From Arcicella aquatica (GTDB lineage Bacteria > Bacteroidota > Bacteroidia > Cytophagales > Spirosomataceae), in assembly GCF_034928825.1 (NCBI RefSeq), contig NZ_JAYFUL010000034.1, positions 1 to 64,000 on the forward strand: a stretch of 64,000 nt of DNA, written 5' to 3'. Below the pieces are notes generated by a model that was given only the letters and a program-made list of their open reading frames with translations, was not told the origin of the DNA and did not search any database. Below, piece by piece: positions 8,694-17,356 of the stretch (its first letter is position 1; each line of letters begins with the position of its first letter). Position numbers and translations under genes: made by a program.

Positions 8694-9272
8694 TTATACC
8701 CACTCGCTCTGCATATCTTTTTCCCGTTTTATAATACAACGCTCTGCATCTAATAAATGTAAGTTTTCGTCTATCTGCATACAAGTTTTAGCATCATGTA
8801 ATAGTTCTTTATACGAGCTTTTAATTTCTTTACGTTTCAAGGCTTCTAAAAACCTGCGAATATCTTCATCACTTTCCAAAATCAACGGAGGAACAGCAGT
8901 AAGTTTTCCATTATCATCCTTAGCAACCATCGTAAAATACGAAGTATTGGTATGTTTTACACTAGCCGTTTTGATATTTTCGGCAACTACTTTTATACCC
9001 ACAATCAGAGAACTATTTCCGACATAGTTTACAGAGGCATGAAGCGAAACCAATTCGCCTACTTCCACAGGCTGTTTAAATTCTACATTATCTACAGATA
9101 CAGTCACCACATAAGTTCCTGAATGTTTGGCCGCACATACATAAGCAACCTTATCCATCAATGATAATAAAATTCCTCCGTGAATTTTGCCTCCAAAATT
9201 AGCATAAGATGGAATCATCAATTCTGTGATAGTAGTTCTTGAATAGTTTACTGTTTTAGCGTTGTCCATCAT
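8694..9272 (-). CDS. Acyl-CoA thioesterase, hotdog fold
   Basis: 192 aa from the ATG at 9272 (a second ATG follows at 9269). An upstream in-frame extension to 9365 overlaps the promoter and is rejected. The motif YANFGGKIHGGILLSLMDKVAYVCAAKHSG is the core of cytoplasmic acyl-CoA thioesterases of the YciA/BFIT group, with the active-site loop and central hotdog helix. VDNVEFKQPVEVGELVSLHASVNYVGNSS forms the following beta strands. These enzymes hydrolyse acyl-CoA to free acid and CoA; substrate chain length cannot be read from sequence. A charged C-terminal tail of about 50 residues (IRRFLEALKRKEI...) extends past the usual domain. Monocistronic and divergent from nuoL. Confidence 0.88.
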   Translation of the reverse strand: MMDNAKTVNYSRTTITELMIPSYANFGGKIHGGILLSLMDKVAYVCAAKHSGTYVVTVSVDNVEFKQPVEVGELVSLHASVNYVGNSSLIVGIKVVAENIKTASVKHTNTSYFTMVAKDDNGKLTAVPPLILESDEDIRRFLEALKRKEIKSSYKELLHDAKTCMQIDENLHLLDAERCIIKREKDMQSEWV

Positions 9273-9362
9273 AATAAGTATTTGGTTAGTAAATAATATT
9301 AAAATAAAGTAAGGAAATGCTTCCGATAACAAAGAAACATCAAATATTATTATATTACTCCA

Positions 9363-9391
9363 CAAACTTAGTGGGTTTTATCAAAATTCAA
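9363..9391 (-). promoter_or_regulatory. Bacteroidota-type promoter of the thioesterase gene
   Basis: On the minus strand: TTG (complement of 9389-9391), an 18-nt spacer, then TAAGTTTG (complement of 9363-9370), matching the -33 TTG and -7 TAnnTTTG consensus. The leader to the ATG at 9272 is about 85 nt. This promoter is the reason for rejecting the longer N-terminus. Confidence 0.72.
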
Positions 9392-9416
9392 TTAGGACTA
9401 AATCCAATTTGAGCCG

Positions 9417-9424
9417 TATATTTG
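9417..9424 (+). promoter_or_regulatory. Candidate -7 box for nuoL
   Basis: TATATTTG matches TAnnTTTG, 67-74 nt upstream of the nuoL ATG. No good -33 TTG is seen at the expected spacing. It is back to back with the thioesterase promoter. Confidence 0.45.
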
Positions 9425-9490
9425 CACAAAAATTGAAATTTTCCAAGAAAAACTCTGCGTATAGGCTTAAAACTTTCGTAATTAATATTT

Positions 9491-11410
9491 ATGAATCCTT
9501 CCACTTTGATTTGGCTCATTTTATTAACCCCACTTGCAGGGTTTATTATGCCAATTCTGTTGGGTAGAAAAAATAACACCTTAGCAGCTTGGCTAACAAT
9601 TGGTTTTACAGGCTTGAATCTTATCTTTTCAATCCTACTGCTTCGTAAAAACCTACATGTTGCTAATCCACATTATCTATTCAATTGGTTTTTGCTCGGA
9701 AAAGAAACATATTCTTTTGGCTTTCTGGCAGACTCGCTAACGCTAATGATGTTGGTTTTGGTGAATTTCATAGCCTTATTAGTACAGATTTTTTCGTTGG
9801 AATATATGCACGAAGAACCCGACCAATATAGGTATGTCGGTTTTTTAAGTCTGTTTGTATTTTCAATGCTTGGCATCGTACTCACCGATAATTTATTGAT
9901 AATGTATGCCTTCTGGGAATTAGTAGGATTAAGTTCATACCTATTAATAGGCTTTTGGTATCAAAAACCTGAGGCCGTCCAAGCCTCCAAGAAAGCATTT
10001 TTAGTAAACCGTGTGGGTGACGTAGGTTTTTTGTTAGGCATTTTTCTGATTTATTATTTATTTGGCAGTAGCAATTTTCAAGATTTTCCCAACATTATCG
10101 CCAATGCTTCAGAACCCAGTTTAGTACCCGTTGCAGGCTTACTACTTTTCTGTGGGTGTATCGGTAAATCAGCACAATTTCCATTGCACACGTGGCTTCC
10201 CGATGCGATGGAAGGGCCAACGCCCGTTTCGGCACTTATCCATGCCGCTACGATGGTCGTAGCAGGAGTTTACTTATTAGCAAGGATTCATCCATTATTT
10301 GGCTTTGAAGAAACCATCATCGTATCGTCCATTGGTTGTTTTACCATGCTTTTGGGGTCTGTATATGCTATTTTTCAAACTGACATCAAAAAAACATTGG
10401 CTTATTCTACTATCTCACAAGTAGGTTTAATGGTCGTTGGTTTAGGCTCTGATGCTTCCGTATTTCATTTATTAACACACGCCTTCTTTAAAGCTGGGCT
10501 ATTCCTTAGTGCAGGGTCTATTATTCATGCACTTCATCATGCTGGTCATGATTTCGATGCTCAGGATATGCGATTAATGGGTGGCTTGCGTAAGAGAATG
10601 CCTTTTACCTTTGTGTGTTATCTCGTTTGTTCATTAGCATTGGCGGGTATTCCTTTCTTTTCGGGTTTTTTATCTAAAGATGCTATCCTTGCACAGGTAG
10701 TGGCTAGTGCCAATCAGCACCAAAGCTTGGCTTTATACATTATTAGCGTTGTTTTTTTTATTGGTATTTTGCTATCTTCTTTTTATATGACTCGCCAAGT
10801 ATGGCTTATCTTTTTTGGAGAGTTCAGGAATGAAAAGGCTGACCTTTACGCTATCCATGAAGGCTCATGGAAAATCACTTTCCCAATCGGACTATTGGCT
10901 ATTTTATCTATCGGTTTTGTTTTCACTTTCAATCCATTGAATGCTGAAAGTGCTTGGTTTTGGGAATTTTTGAAACCTGAGATGATAGAAAAGTCTGCCG
11001 AAAATCATTGGGTTGCCTATTTATCCACAGCACTAGCTTTTGCAGGAATAGGCTTAGGATATTTATCTAGAAATAAAGCACTAGCTTATACCATTCCTAC
11101 GCTTGATAACATTTATCAAAAAATATTTGTTGCCCCAATATTAAAATCAGCAGATTTGTTACAATGGTTTGATTTGTATATTATAGATACTGTAGTGAAT
11201 GCTGTAGCTAAATTACAAGTTATCATTGCCAGCATCGTAGCTTGGTGGGATGCTAAAATTATAGATGGTATTCCCAATTCAACAGCTTATTCAGCAGGAG
11301 TAATCGGGAAAATTACTCGTTCAGTACAAGCTGGTAAAGTACAACTATACGTTGCCATATCCTTTTTAGGATTAATAGCTTTGATTACTTTTATCGTTTT
11401 TTCATCTTGA
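9491..11410 (+). CDS. nuoL: NADH-quinone oxidoreductase subunit L
   Basis: 639 aa, the expected length for NuoL. It is a polytopic membrane protein with the antiporter-like signatures LLIMYAFWELVGLSSYLLIGFWY (about residues 138-160) and CIGKSAQFPLHTWLPDAMEGPTPVSALIHAATMV (about 225-258), which contain the conserved proton-channel Lys and Glu. The C-terminal long amphipathic helix region is present. NuoL is the distal proton-pumping subunit of respiratory complex I in the cytoplasmic membrane. It is followed after 48 bp by nuoM on the same strand. The gene starts its own transcription unit here rather than following nuoK, so the complex I genes are split in this genome. Confidence 0.96.
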   Translation: MNPSTLIWLILLTPLAGFIMPILLGRKNNTLAAWLTIGFTGLNLIFSILLLRKNLHVANPHYLFNWFLLGKETYSFGFLADSLTLMMLVLVNFIALLVQIFSLEYMHEEPDQYRYVGFLSLFVFSMLGIVLTDNLLIMYAFWELVGLSSYLLIGFWYQKPEAVQASKKAFLVNRVGDVGFLLGIFLIYYLFGSSNFQDFPNIIANASEPSLVPVAGLLLFCGCIGKSAQFPLHTWLPDAMEGPTPVSALIHAATMVVAGVYLLARIHPLFGFEETIIVSSIGCFTMLLGSVYAIFQTDIKKTLAYSTISQVGLMVVGLGSDASVFHLLTHAFFKAGLFLSAGSIIHALHHAGHDFDAQDMRLMGGLRKRMPFTFVCYLVCSLALAGIPFFSGFLSKDAILAQVVASANQHQSLALYIISVVFFIGILLSSFYMTRQVWLIFFGEFRNEKADLYAIHEGSWKITFPIGLLAILSIGFVFTFNPLNAESAWFWEFLKPEMIEKSAENHWVAYLSTALAFAGIGLGYLSRNKALAYTIPTLDNIYQKIFVAPILKSADLLQWFDLYIIDTVVNAVAKLQVIIASIVAWWDAKIIDGIPNSTAYSAGVIGKITRSVQAGKVQLYVAISFLGLIALITFIVFSS

Positions 11411-11458
11411 TAGTGCCTGTGTTTGTTTCAAAACAAATACAATTATTCTTATATAATT

Positions 11459-13114
11459 ATGCCCATTTTATCAGTACTTATATTTTTACCATTGGTAGCG
11501 TCGTTGGTAGTGGCTTTTTCGCCAGACCAATACAAAGCCTATTTCAAATGGTTTACGCTAGGCGTTACTACTGTAGAACTAGCAATTTGTATTTACTTAT
11601 ATCAAAACTTTAATCATGATATTGCCGACTACCAATTCCTAGAACAATTAGATTGGATAACCCTTCCATTAGGCACATTGGGGGTTGGTTCTATTGATTA
11701 CCTTTTGGGTGTGGATGGTATCAGCATGCCAATGGTTTTGTTGACAGGCATCGTAATGTTTGTAGGGGCTATTTCGTCTTTTGAAATTAAAGAGAAAGAA
11801 AAAGGATATTTTTCACTTTTCTTGTTGCTGACAGGCTCGGTAATTGGTTGTTTTGTGGCGTTAGATATGTTTCTTTTCTACCTCTTTTTTGAGTTTATGC
11901 TCTTGCCTATGTATTTTTTAATAGGTATTTGGGGTGGTCCACGCAAAGAATATGCTTCTATCAAATTTTTCTTGTATACGCTGTTCGGCTCTATTTTTAT
12001 CTTGATTGTCATGATTGCGCTCTATCTATCAGTGGTTGACCCTGTAGAAACAGCCGTGAGAATTGGGCTAATCAGCAATGTAACTGATATTACGCCACAG
12101 ATTATTACAGAAGTACAAGTGTTGCTAAAAGATTTAAAAATTCCTTCTGAGCAAATTGTACATACTTTCGATTTACGTTTTATGCCCGATGCTGGCAATT
12201 TCCTGCCAAATTCGTGGTTAAATGTTTTTTCAGGTATCGAGATTTTTAATGTTTCGGCTCGTGCATTAGCTTTTATTTTATTGATGATAGGTTTTGGGAT
12301 TAAGTTGCCAGCCGTACCTGTTCATACTTGGTTGCCAGATGCCCACGTAGAAGCACCAACACCTGTATCTGTGATATTGGCAGGAATCCTCTTAAAGATT
12401 GGGGGATATGGTTTTCTTAGAATAGCTTATCCTATTTTCCCTGACGCTGCCCATGATTATGCCTTTGTAATTGTTGCCTTTGGCGTTTTATCAATTATTT
12501 ACGGAGCTTTCAATGCTTTGGCGATGAATGATTTGAAGAAGATGATTGCCTATTCGTCAGTTTCGCACATGGGTTTTGTCTTACTCGGCGTAGGGTCGTT
12601 AACAAGTGAAGGTATTAACGGAGCGATTTATCAAATGTTTTCGCATGGTGTACTGTCGGCGATGTTATTCTTATTAGTGGGCGTTTTGTATAATCGCACA
12701 CACGACCGCCGTATTGATAGCTATCAAGGGCTGGCTAGTAAAATGCCTTTGTACACAGCCATGACGGCTATAGCCTTTTTTGCCTCATTAGGCTTGCCTG
12801 CTTTTTCAGGCTTTATTGGTGAAGTATTTACCCTGATGGGGGGCTTTAACAGTCCGCTTATTCCACGATGGCTAACCGCTTTAGCTGCCTTTGGATTGGT
12901 ACTGGGGGCAGGCTATTTTCTTTGGACTTTACAACGAATATTTTTTGGAAAATACTGGGTCAGACAATTTGAAGGAGTATTAGAAGATTTAAATTTTAGG
13001 GAAAAAATGATGCTTTATCCTTTAGCGATATTAGCATTGGTATTTGGTATTTTCCCTCATTTAATCTTTAACTTAACCAATGTAACTGTTGCCGAGCTTT
13101 TGAAACTATTTTAA
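11459..13114 (+). CDS. nuoM: NADH-quinone oxidoreductase subunit M
   Basis: 551 aa from the ATG at 11459; an upstream in-frame extension to 11423 has no methionine support and is not used. The Proton_antipo_M signature GIKLPAVPVHTWLPDAHVEAPTPVSVILAGILLKIGGYGFLRI identifies NuoM. Further typical strings are FFEFMLLPMYFLIGIWGG and AYSSVSHMGFVLLGVGSL. It is a proton-pumping antiporter-like subunit next to NuoL in complex I. Its stop lies only 3 bp from the stop of the antisense histidine kinase gene, leaving no room for a terminator between them. Confidence 0.96.
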   Translation: MPILSVLIFLPLVASLVVAFSPDQYKAYFKWFTLGVTTVELAICIYLYQNFNHDIADYQFLEQLDWITLPLGTLGVGSIDYLLGVDGISMPMVLLTGIVMFVGAISSFEIKEKEKGYFSLFLLLTGSVIGCFVALDMFLFYLFFEFMLLPMYFLIGIWGGPRKEYASIKFFLYTLFGSIFILIVMIALYLSVVDPVETAVRIGLISNVTDITPQIITEVQVLLKDLKIPSEQIVHTFDLRFMPDAGNFLPNSWLNVFSGIEIFNVSARALAFILLMIGFGIKLPAVPVHTWLPDAHVEAPTPVSVILAGILLKIGGYGFLRIAYPIFPDAAHDYAFVIVAFGVLSIIYGAFNALAMNDLKKMIAYSSVSHMGFVLLGVGSLTSEGINGAIYQMFSHGVLSAMLFLLVGVLYNRTHDRRIDSYQGLASKMPLYTAMTAIAFFASLGLPAFSGFIGEVFTLMGGFNSPLIPRWLTALAAFGLVLGAGYFLWTLQRIFFGKYWVRQFEGVLEDLNFREKMMLYPLAILALVFGIFPHLIFNLTNVTVAELLKLF

Positions 13115-13117
13115 CGT

Positions 13118-14128
13118 TCAATAAGGCATTCTAATAGTGGCGAATACTTTTCCTTGGGTATTATCAATTTTTAGGTAAGCATTCTCACCATATTGTAATT
13201 CTAAGCGTTTTTTGAGGTTTTCGAGTCCTATTCCACCTTCATTGTTTTTAGGTTTAGGTACAAATACGCCCGAATTTTCAACACATAAAATGATAAAACC
13301 TTTTTCTGTTCTGGCTGTAATGGTAATATATCCACCAAATTTCAACTGACCAATGCCGTGTTTAACGGCATTCTCTAACAAAGTATTCAAGGTCATTGGC
13401 ATAATTAAGATATTACCTATATCTTCCTGAATTTGAAAATCGTACTTTAAGCGGGTATCAAAACGAAGTTTTTCAAGAGCCAGATAATTCTCAGCTAAAC
13501 GAAGCTCTTCACTAAGCGTTGCTTTTTGTTGTTCGCCAAGGTTTAAAGATAGTCTTAATAAATCTGACAATTGAATGATTGATTCGCGGGCCTGCATACT
13601 ATCAATCAACGTTAGTGCCTTTATACTATTGAGGGCATTGAACAAAAAATGAGGATTCAACTGTTTTTTTAAGCTTTCTAGTTGAGAAATTTTCAGTAGG
13701 TTTTCAGTATGTGCTTCTCGTTGCCTTCTATCTTGATAAATACTCAAGAAACGGTGCAAATGAAAAAACATAAACCAAGGAAACACCTTCCATACATTTT
13801 CAACAAAAATGGTGGCAAAATTAAAGAAAGAAGTATCTGAATAATGATATAATTGATAGTCTATAATAGTATAGATAGAGCCTATTGAAAGCCCACCAAC
13901 TATTGGAAAAAGGGCATATTGAAGATGAGTAATATCATCAGGGCTGAAACGGCTAATGATGATTTTATAAATGTGACATGAAACAAAGCCTGAAAAAAAA
14001 TAAAGTAGTAAATAAATGGTTTTAGTGGATTGACTGAAATCATTAAATTCAATATGTTGAATGGAAAGAAGCGTAATAATCGACCAACATAGAATTTGAA
14101 TCAACCAGTAAAATTTGGCTTTATTCAT
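13118..14128 (-). CDS. LytS/YehU-type sensor histidine kinase
   Basis: 336 aa. Four hydrophobic segments fall at about residues 8-24, 37-56, 72-90 and 104-124. A linker is followed by the His_kinase domain with QLNPHFLFNALNSIKAL (phospho-acceptor His160) and a HATPase segment with MTLNTLLENAVKHGIGQL as N-box and GGIGLENLKKRL as G-box. Such kinases normally pair with a LytTR response regulator in the same operon; none is adjacent, so this is an orphan here. It lies antisense between nuoM and nuoN, convergent with nuoM (3 bp gap) and divergent from nuoN (74 bp). The signal it senses is unknown. Confidence 0.9.
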   Translation of the reverse strand: MNKAKFYWLIQILCWSIITLLSIQHIEFNDFSQSTKTIYLLLYFFSGFVSCHIYKIIISRFSPDDITHLQYALFPIVGGLSIGSIYTIIDYQLYHYSDTSFFNFATIFVENVWKVFPWFMFFHLHRFLSIYQDRRQREAHTENLLKISQLESLKKQLNPHFLFNALNSIKALTLIDSMQARESIIQLSDLLRLSLNLGEQQKATLSEELRLAENYLALEKLRFDTRLKYDFQIQEDIGNILIMPMTLNTLLENAVKHGIGQLKFGGYITITARTEKGFIILCVENSGVFVPKPKNNEGGIGLENLKKRLELQYGENAYLKIDNTQGKVFATIRMPY

Positions 14129-14202
14129 AAATTTTACCTAATTATAGTTAAACTCAAAAATAGCAACAATAGTAGAATAAAACACGTTTGTGAAGAAAAA
14201 TA

Positions 14203-15729
14203 ATGACCGAAAAAATAATCTTATCCGATTTACTAGCTCACATTCTTGAAAGCCTGAGCGTCATTTCTCCGGAAGTATTCTTGGGGGCCGTATTTTTACT
14301 CCTTATCATCATTGAATTAATTCTTTATAAATACATCTTCCAAAAGTCTGATTCTTTAGACAACTCAATTGCCCAAAGTTATCAAAATACACTATGGGGT
14401 ATTTCCTTGATTTCTGTTTTAATCGCCTTAAATCAAATCATTTCGCAGTTTTCAACTACCAACGATACTTTTCTGTTTGGCGAAATGCTTATTTTAGATA
14501 GCAAAGCCATTTTCTTTAAAATAATTACAACGTTTTCAGTAATCATTTTATTGGCACACATCTATGTTTCAAAAAGGAAATATGATGGCGAATTTTATCC
14601 TTTGGTAATTAGTATCCTCATTGGCCTAAATTTAATGGCTATGTCGGTTAATCTATTAATGATTTACCTTTCTATCGAAATCGTTTCTATCTCATCTTAT
14701 GTGCTGACTACTTTTAATAAGACAAAAAAAGCGTCTGAAGGTGGTTTAAAATACATCATTTTTGGGGCAGCTTCTTCCGCAATTATGCTGTATGGTATGT
14801 CATTATTATATGGCATGACGGGCACGCTTAGTATTGCTTCTCCTGATTTTTCAAGAGGAATTGCCCAAACAGATAATGTAGCTTCAACGATTGCTATTGT
14901 ACTGACACTCTCTGGATTTTTATTTAAAATATCCGCAACGCCTTTTCATATCTGGACGCCCGACGTGTATCAATCTGCTCCCACACCGATTGTGGCTTTT
15001 TTTGCAGTAGCACCCAAAATTGCCTCATTTTTAGTAATTATTCGCTTTTATTCTGTCATACCTACCGACTTAACATTAATCACTGCCATCATAGCCTTGG
15101 CGAGCATTACTTTCGGCAATTTCTCGGCTTTATGGCAAAAAGATGCCAAAAGATTATTGGCTTATTCAACAATAGCCCATACAGGTTTTATGCTGATTGG
15201 TCTGGTGATGATTTCTGAATTAGGCATCAAGAGCATCGTATTTTATTTGATAGTTAGTTTATTTACTAATTTCTCCGCTTTTCTATTAATTGATTACGCA
15301 GCAAATAATACCCAAGGACAAAAGTCAGACAATGATTCTAAATTTATGATAGAAAACTTTAAAGGCTTGGGCAGATTGAATCCTTTGTTTGGAATATTAA
15401 TATTAATCGTAATGATTTCCTTGGCGGGCTTACCTCCTACTGGCGGATTTATTGCAAAACTGAATATCTTTTCTGCTCTTTGGGAAGCCTACCAAGCTTC
15501 TGGTAAGCAACTGCTATTACTCCTTTTTATATTTGGCTTATTAAATACGGTGATTTCTCTATCTTTCTATTTGAAAATACCATTCCTGATGTTTTTTAAA
15601 GAAAGCGAAAAAGGAGTAACATTCAAACTCAGTTTAGAACAAGCTGTATTGGCAATATTGCTGGTTTTCCCAATCCTAGCATTGTTTTTCAATGCAGATT
15701 GGCTCATGAATATTATCAATAGTTTATAA
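14203..15729 (+). CDS. nuoN: NADH-quinone oxidoreductase subunit N
   Basis: 508 aa polytopic membrane protein. The signature LFKISATPFHIWTPDVYQSAPTPIVAFFAVAPKIASFLV (about residues 245-283) is diagnostic of NuoN. LLMIYLSIEIVSISSYVLTTF and the C-terminal ISLAGLPPTGGFIAKLNIFSA are also typical. It is the third antiporter-like proton-pumping subunit of complex I. Unlike most bacteria it is separated from nuoM by an antisense kinase gene and must have its own promoter in the 74-bp gap. Its stop is 2 bp from the stop of the convergent phosphoribosyltransferase gene. Confidence 0.96.
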   Translation: MTEKIILSDLLAHILESLSVISPEVFLGAVFLLLIIIELILYKYIFQKSDSLDNSIAQSYQNTLWGISLISVLIALNQIISQFSTTNDTFLFGEMLILDSKAIFFKIITTFSVIILLAHIYVSKRKYDGEFYPLVISILIGLNLMAMSVNLLMIYLSIEIVSISSYVLTTFNKTKKASEGGLKYIIFGAASSAIMLYGMSLLYGMTGTLSIASPDFSRGIAQTDNVASTIAIVLTLSGFLFKISATPFHIWTPDVYQSAPTPIVAFFAVAPKIASFLVIIRFYSVIPTDLTLITAIIALASITFGNFSALWQKDAKRLLAYSTIAHTGFMLIGLVMISELGIKSIVFYLIVSLFTNFSAFLLIDYAANNTQGQKSDNDSKFMIENFKGLGRLNPLFGILILIVMISLAGLPPTGGFIAKLNIFSALWEAYQASGKQLLLLLFIFGLLNTVISLSFYLKIPFLMFFKESEKGVTFKLSLEQAVLAILLVFPILALFFNADWLMNIINSL

Positions 15730-15731
15730 GG

Positions 15732-16241
15732 CTATTTTAAGTACACTCCCATTCGAGCTTCGTCGTCTAATACTACTGAAACGTATTCGCTGAGGGTAGT
15801 CGAAAGTTCGTACCCAACGTAGTCTGCCAAAATTGGGAAACGACGATAGTTTCTATCTACCATTACAGCTACTTGAATACGCTTCACAGGAATACTTAAA
15901 AACGGAGATAATGAATAAGCAAGGGTTCTTCCGCTATTCAGCACGTCATCTACCACGACAATAGTTTTGTGTTCTAAAAATCTTTCGTCACAATCAAACT
16001 CTACTGGACTTTCGTAGGTAACATCTTTATCCACGTCAATTAATACAGCACTAGCTTCTATAGGTGAAATTTCTTGAAGTGTGTTGGCTAATAACTTGGC
16101 TAAGGCATGCCCCTGCCCTCTGATACCAGCAATAACAATATCCGACTCTTCAAAATTATTTTCATAAATTTCAAAAGCAATTCTTCTAATTTTCTGAAGC
16201 ACTTGGGTCTGGCTCAGTATTTGGCTCTCAATAAGTTCCAT
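15732..16241 (-). CDS. PyrR-like phosphoribosyltransferase
   Basis: 169 aa. The PRPP-binding loop TIVVVDDVLNSGRTLAYSL (about residues 93-111) is clear. The later string VMVDRNYRRFPILADYVGYELSTTLSEYVSV resembles PyrR, in which the equivalent segment reads VDRGHRELPI-ADYVG. PyrR proteins regulate pyrimidine genes or have uracil phosphoribosyltransferase activity. Without pyr genes nearby, the role (UPRTase, regulator or other PRTase) is open. Monocistronic, convergent with nuoN. Confidence 0.85.
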   Translation of the reverse strand: MELIESQILSQTQVLQKIRRIAFEIYENNFEESDIVIAGIRGQGHALAKLLANTLQEISPIEASAVLIDVDKDVTYESPVEFDCDERFLEHKTIVVVDDVLNSGRTLAYSLSPFLSIPVKRIQVAVMVDRNYRRFPILADYVGYELSTTLSEYVSVVLDDEARMGVYLK

Positions 16242-16445
16242 ATTTAATAATTCTAGAAAATTCTTGGATATATTTTCGTTAAGGCATTAAAATTAACATT
16301 CAAAAACCCCTAAAACAAATCATTAAAGGTAATTTACCCGTAATTTCATCTTTGGATTTAGGGAATCATCCTACTATACTTTCTTTATTAAATCATTAAT
16401 TTGTTGGTGTTAATACTCATTTCAATAAAACTTCCTTATTTTTTG

Positions 16446-16453
16446 TACCTTTG
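16446..16453 (+). promoter_or_regulatory. -7 box upstream of the YcxB-like gene
   Basis: TACCTTTG is a perfect TAnnTTTG box, 31-38 nt before the ATG at 16484. Its TTG would be taken as a start codon by an ORF finder, but it is more likely part of the promoter. No -33 TTG is apparent. Confidence 0.6.
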
Positions 16454-16483
16454 TCGTCTGAATCACCAAATTTTATTATAGAC

Positions 16484-17041
16484 ATGGCAAAAGGATACGC
16501 TCAGTCGCAACAAAGACGAGTACAACAACCAATTCAATCAAATCCATTAGCAATCAAAACAAAAAAGTTTGCCCTTGAAAAAAATAAATTCATCGGAATA
16601 AACATGATGCAACTTATTAAAAATCAATGGTATTGGGGATTTGTGCCTTTAGCATTAATTTTTATCAACGTTATTTTGAACCTTACAGGCGTTTATCATA
16701 ACTACTGGATTTACGTGTTGACACTAATCGGAGCAATTGCATATTTAATATTCTGGGCAATTCAGTTTACTGGCGTTACCCAATTAGAACAATACAAACA
16801 GCTTTTTAGTAAATATCGTTATGAAATCGATAGTCGCCAGATTTTGATGAAGTTAAGCGATACTGAGGGAGGTGTCATTAAATGGGACATGATTAAAGGT
16901 GCTAGAAAAGCTAAGGATGCCTACATTTTAGACATGGGGCAGTATCAGTTTATTTATTTACCATTTACGGTATTTAATACTGATAGTGATAAGAAGTTAT
17001 TGGATAGAATCTTGAAAGACAAAGGATATTCGGTTGATTAA
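16484..17041 (+). CDS. YcxB-like membrane protein
   Basis: 185 aa from the ATG at 16484, chosen because the in-frame TTG at 16451 lies inside a -7 promoter box. The N-terminus is hydrophilic and glutamine-rich. Two membrane segments (about residues 54-72 and 78-97) form a hairpin. A soluble C-terminal part reads YEIDSRQILMKLSDTEGGVIKWDMIKGARKAKDAYILDM...FIYLPFTVF, with the bPH/YcxB-like pattern of membrane-associated small domains. Function is unknown. The gene is monocistronic and followed by the giant palindrome at 17084-17276. Confidence 0.72.
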   Translation: MAKGYAQSQQRRVQQPIQSNPLAIKTKKFALEKNKFIGINMMQLIKNQWYWGFVPLALIFINVILNLTGVYHNYWIYVLTLIGAIAYLIFWAIQFTGVTQLEQYKQLFSKYRYEIDSRQILMKLSDTEGGVIKWDMIKGARKAKDAYILDMGQYQFIYLPFTVFNTDSDKKLLDRILKDKGYSVD

Positions 17042-17083
17042 TAGAAATATTCTGATGAAATATGAATCATCTCGAATTTCTCT

Positions 17084-17276
17084 TTATTTATCGTCTTGTC
17101 CTTACTTTTCTTTCCTTGATGAAAGAAAAGTAACCGCGCGGCGGACCGCAAAAGAAAATCAAGAATTCCTAATCGCATCGGCGAACCGACTCGATTAGGA
17201 ATTCTTGATTTTTTTGCGGTCCGCCGTTGCGGTTACTTTTTGCATCAAGGCAAAAAGTAAGGACGAGAATAAATTA
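17084..17276. repeat. Large hairpin-of-hairpins intergenic palindrome
   Basis: The two arms, 17084-17175 and 17191-17276, are near-perfect reverse complements with small indels. Matching blocks in order are GTCCTTACTTTT, AAGTAACCGC, CGGCGGACCGCAAAA and AATCAAGAATTCCTAATCG. Within each arm a smaller hairpin is present (left: CTTTCcttgatGAAAG; right: TTTTTGCatcaagGCAAAAA). The centre is CATCGGCGAACCGACT. It lies between convergent genes, is locally GC-richer than its surroundings and has no coding content. It resembles mobile or repetitive palindromic elements; a terminator role is also possible. Confidence 0.88.
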
Positions 17277-17356
17277 CAAAAACTTAAAATCATCTAAAAC
17301 TCACTATTTTTAGAGAAAATTTGGGATGACTCATGTTTATAACTAAGTTATTTTGT

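Noticed and set aside
15732..16241. Definite pyrR attenuator protein
   Set aside because: No pyrimidine genes or attenuator structures nearby; only the phosphoribosyltransferase family is secure.
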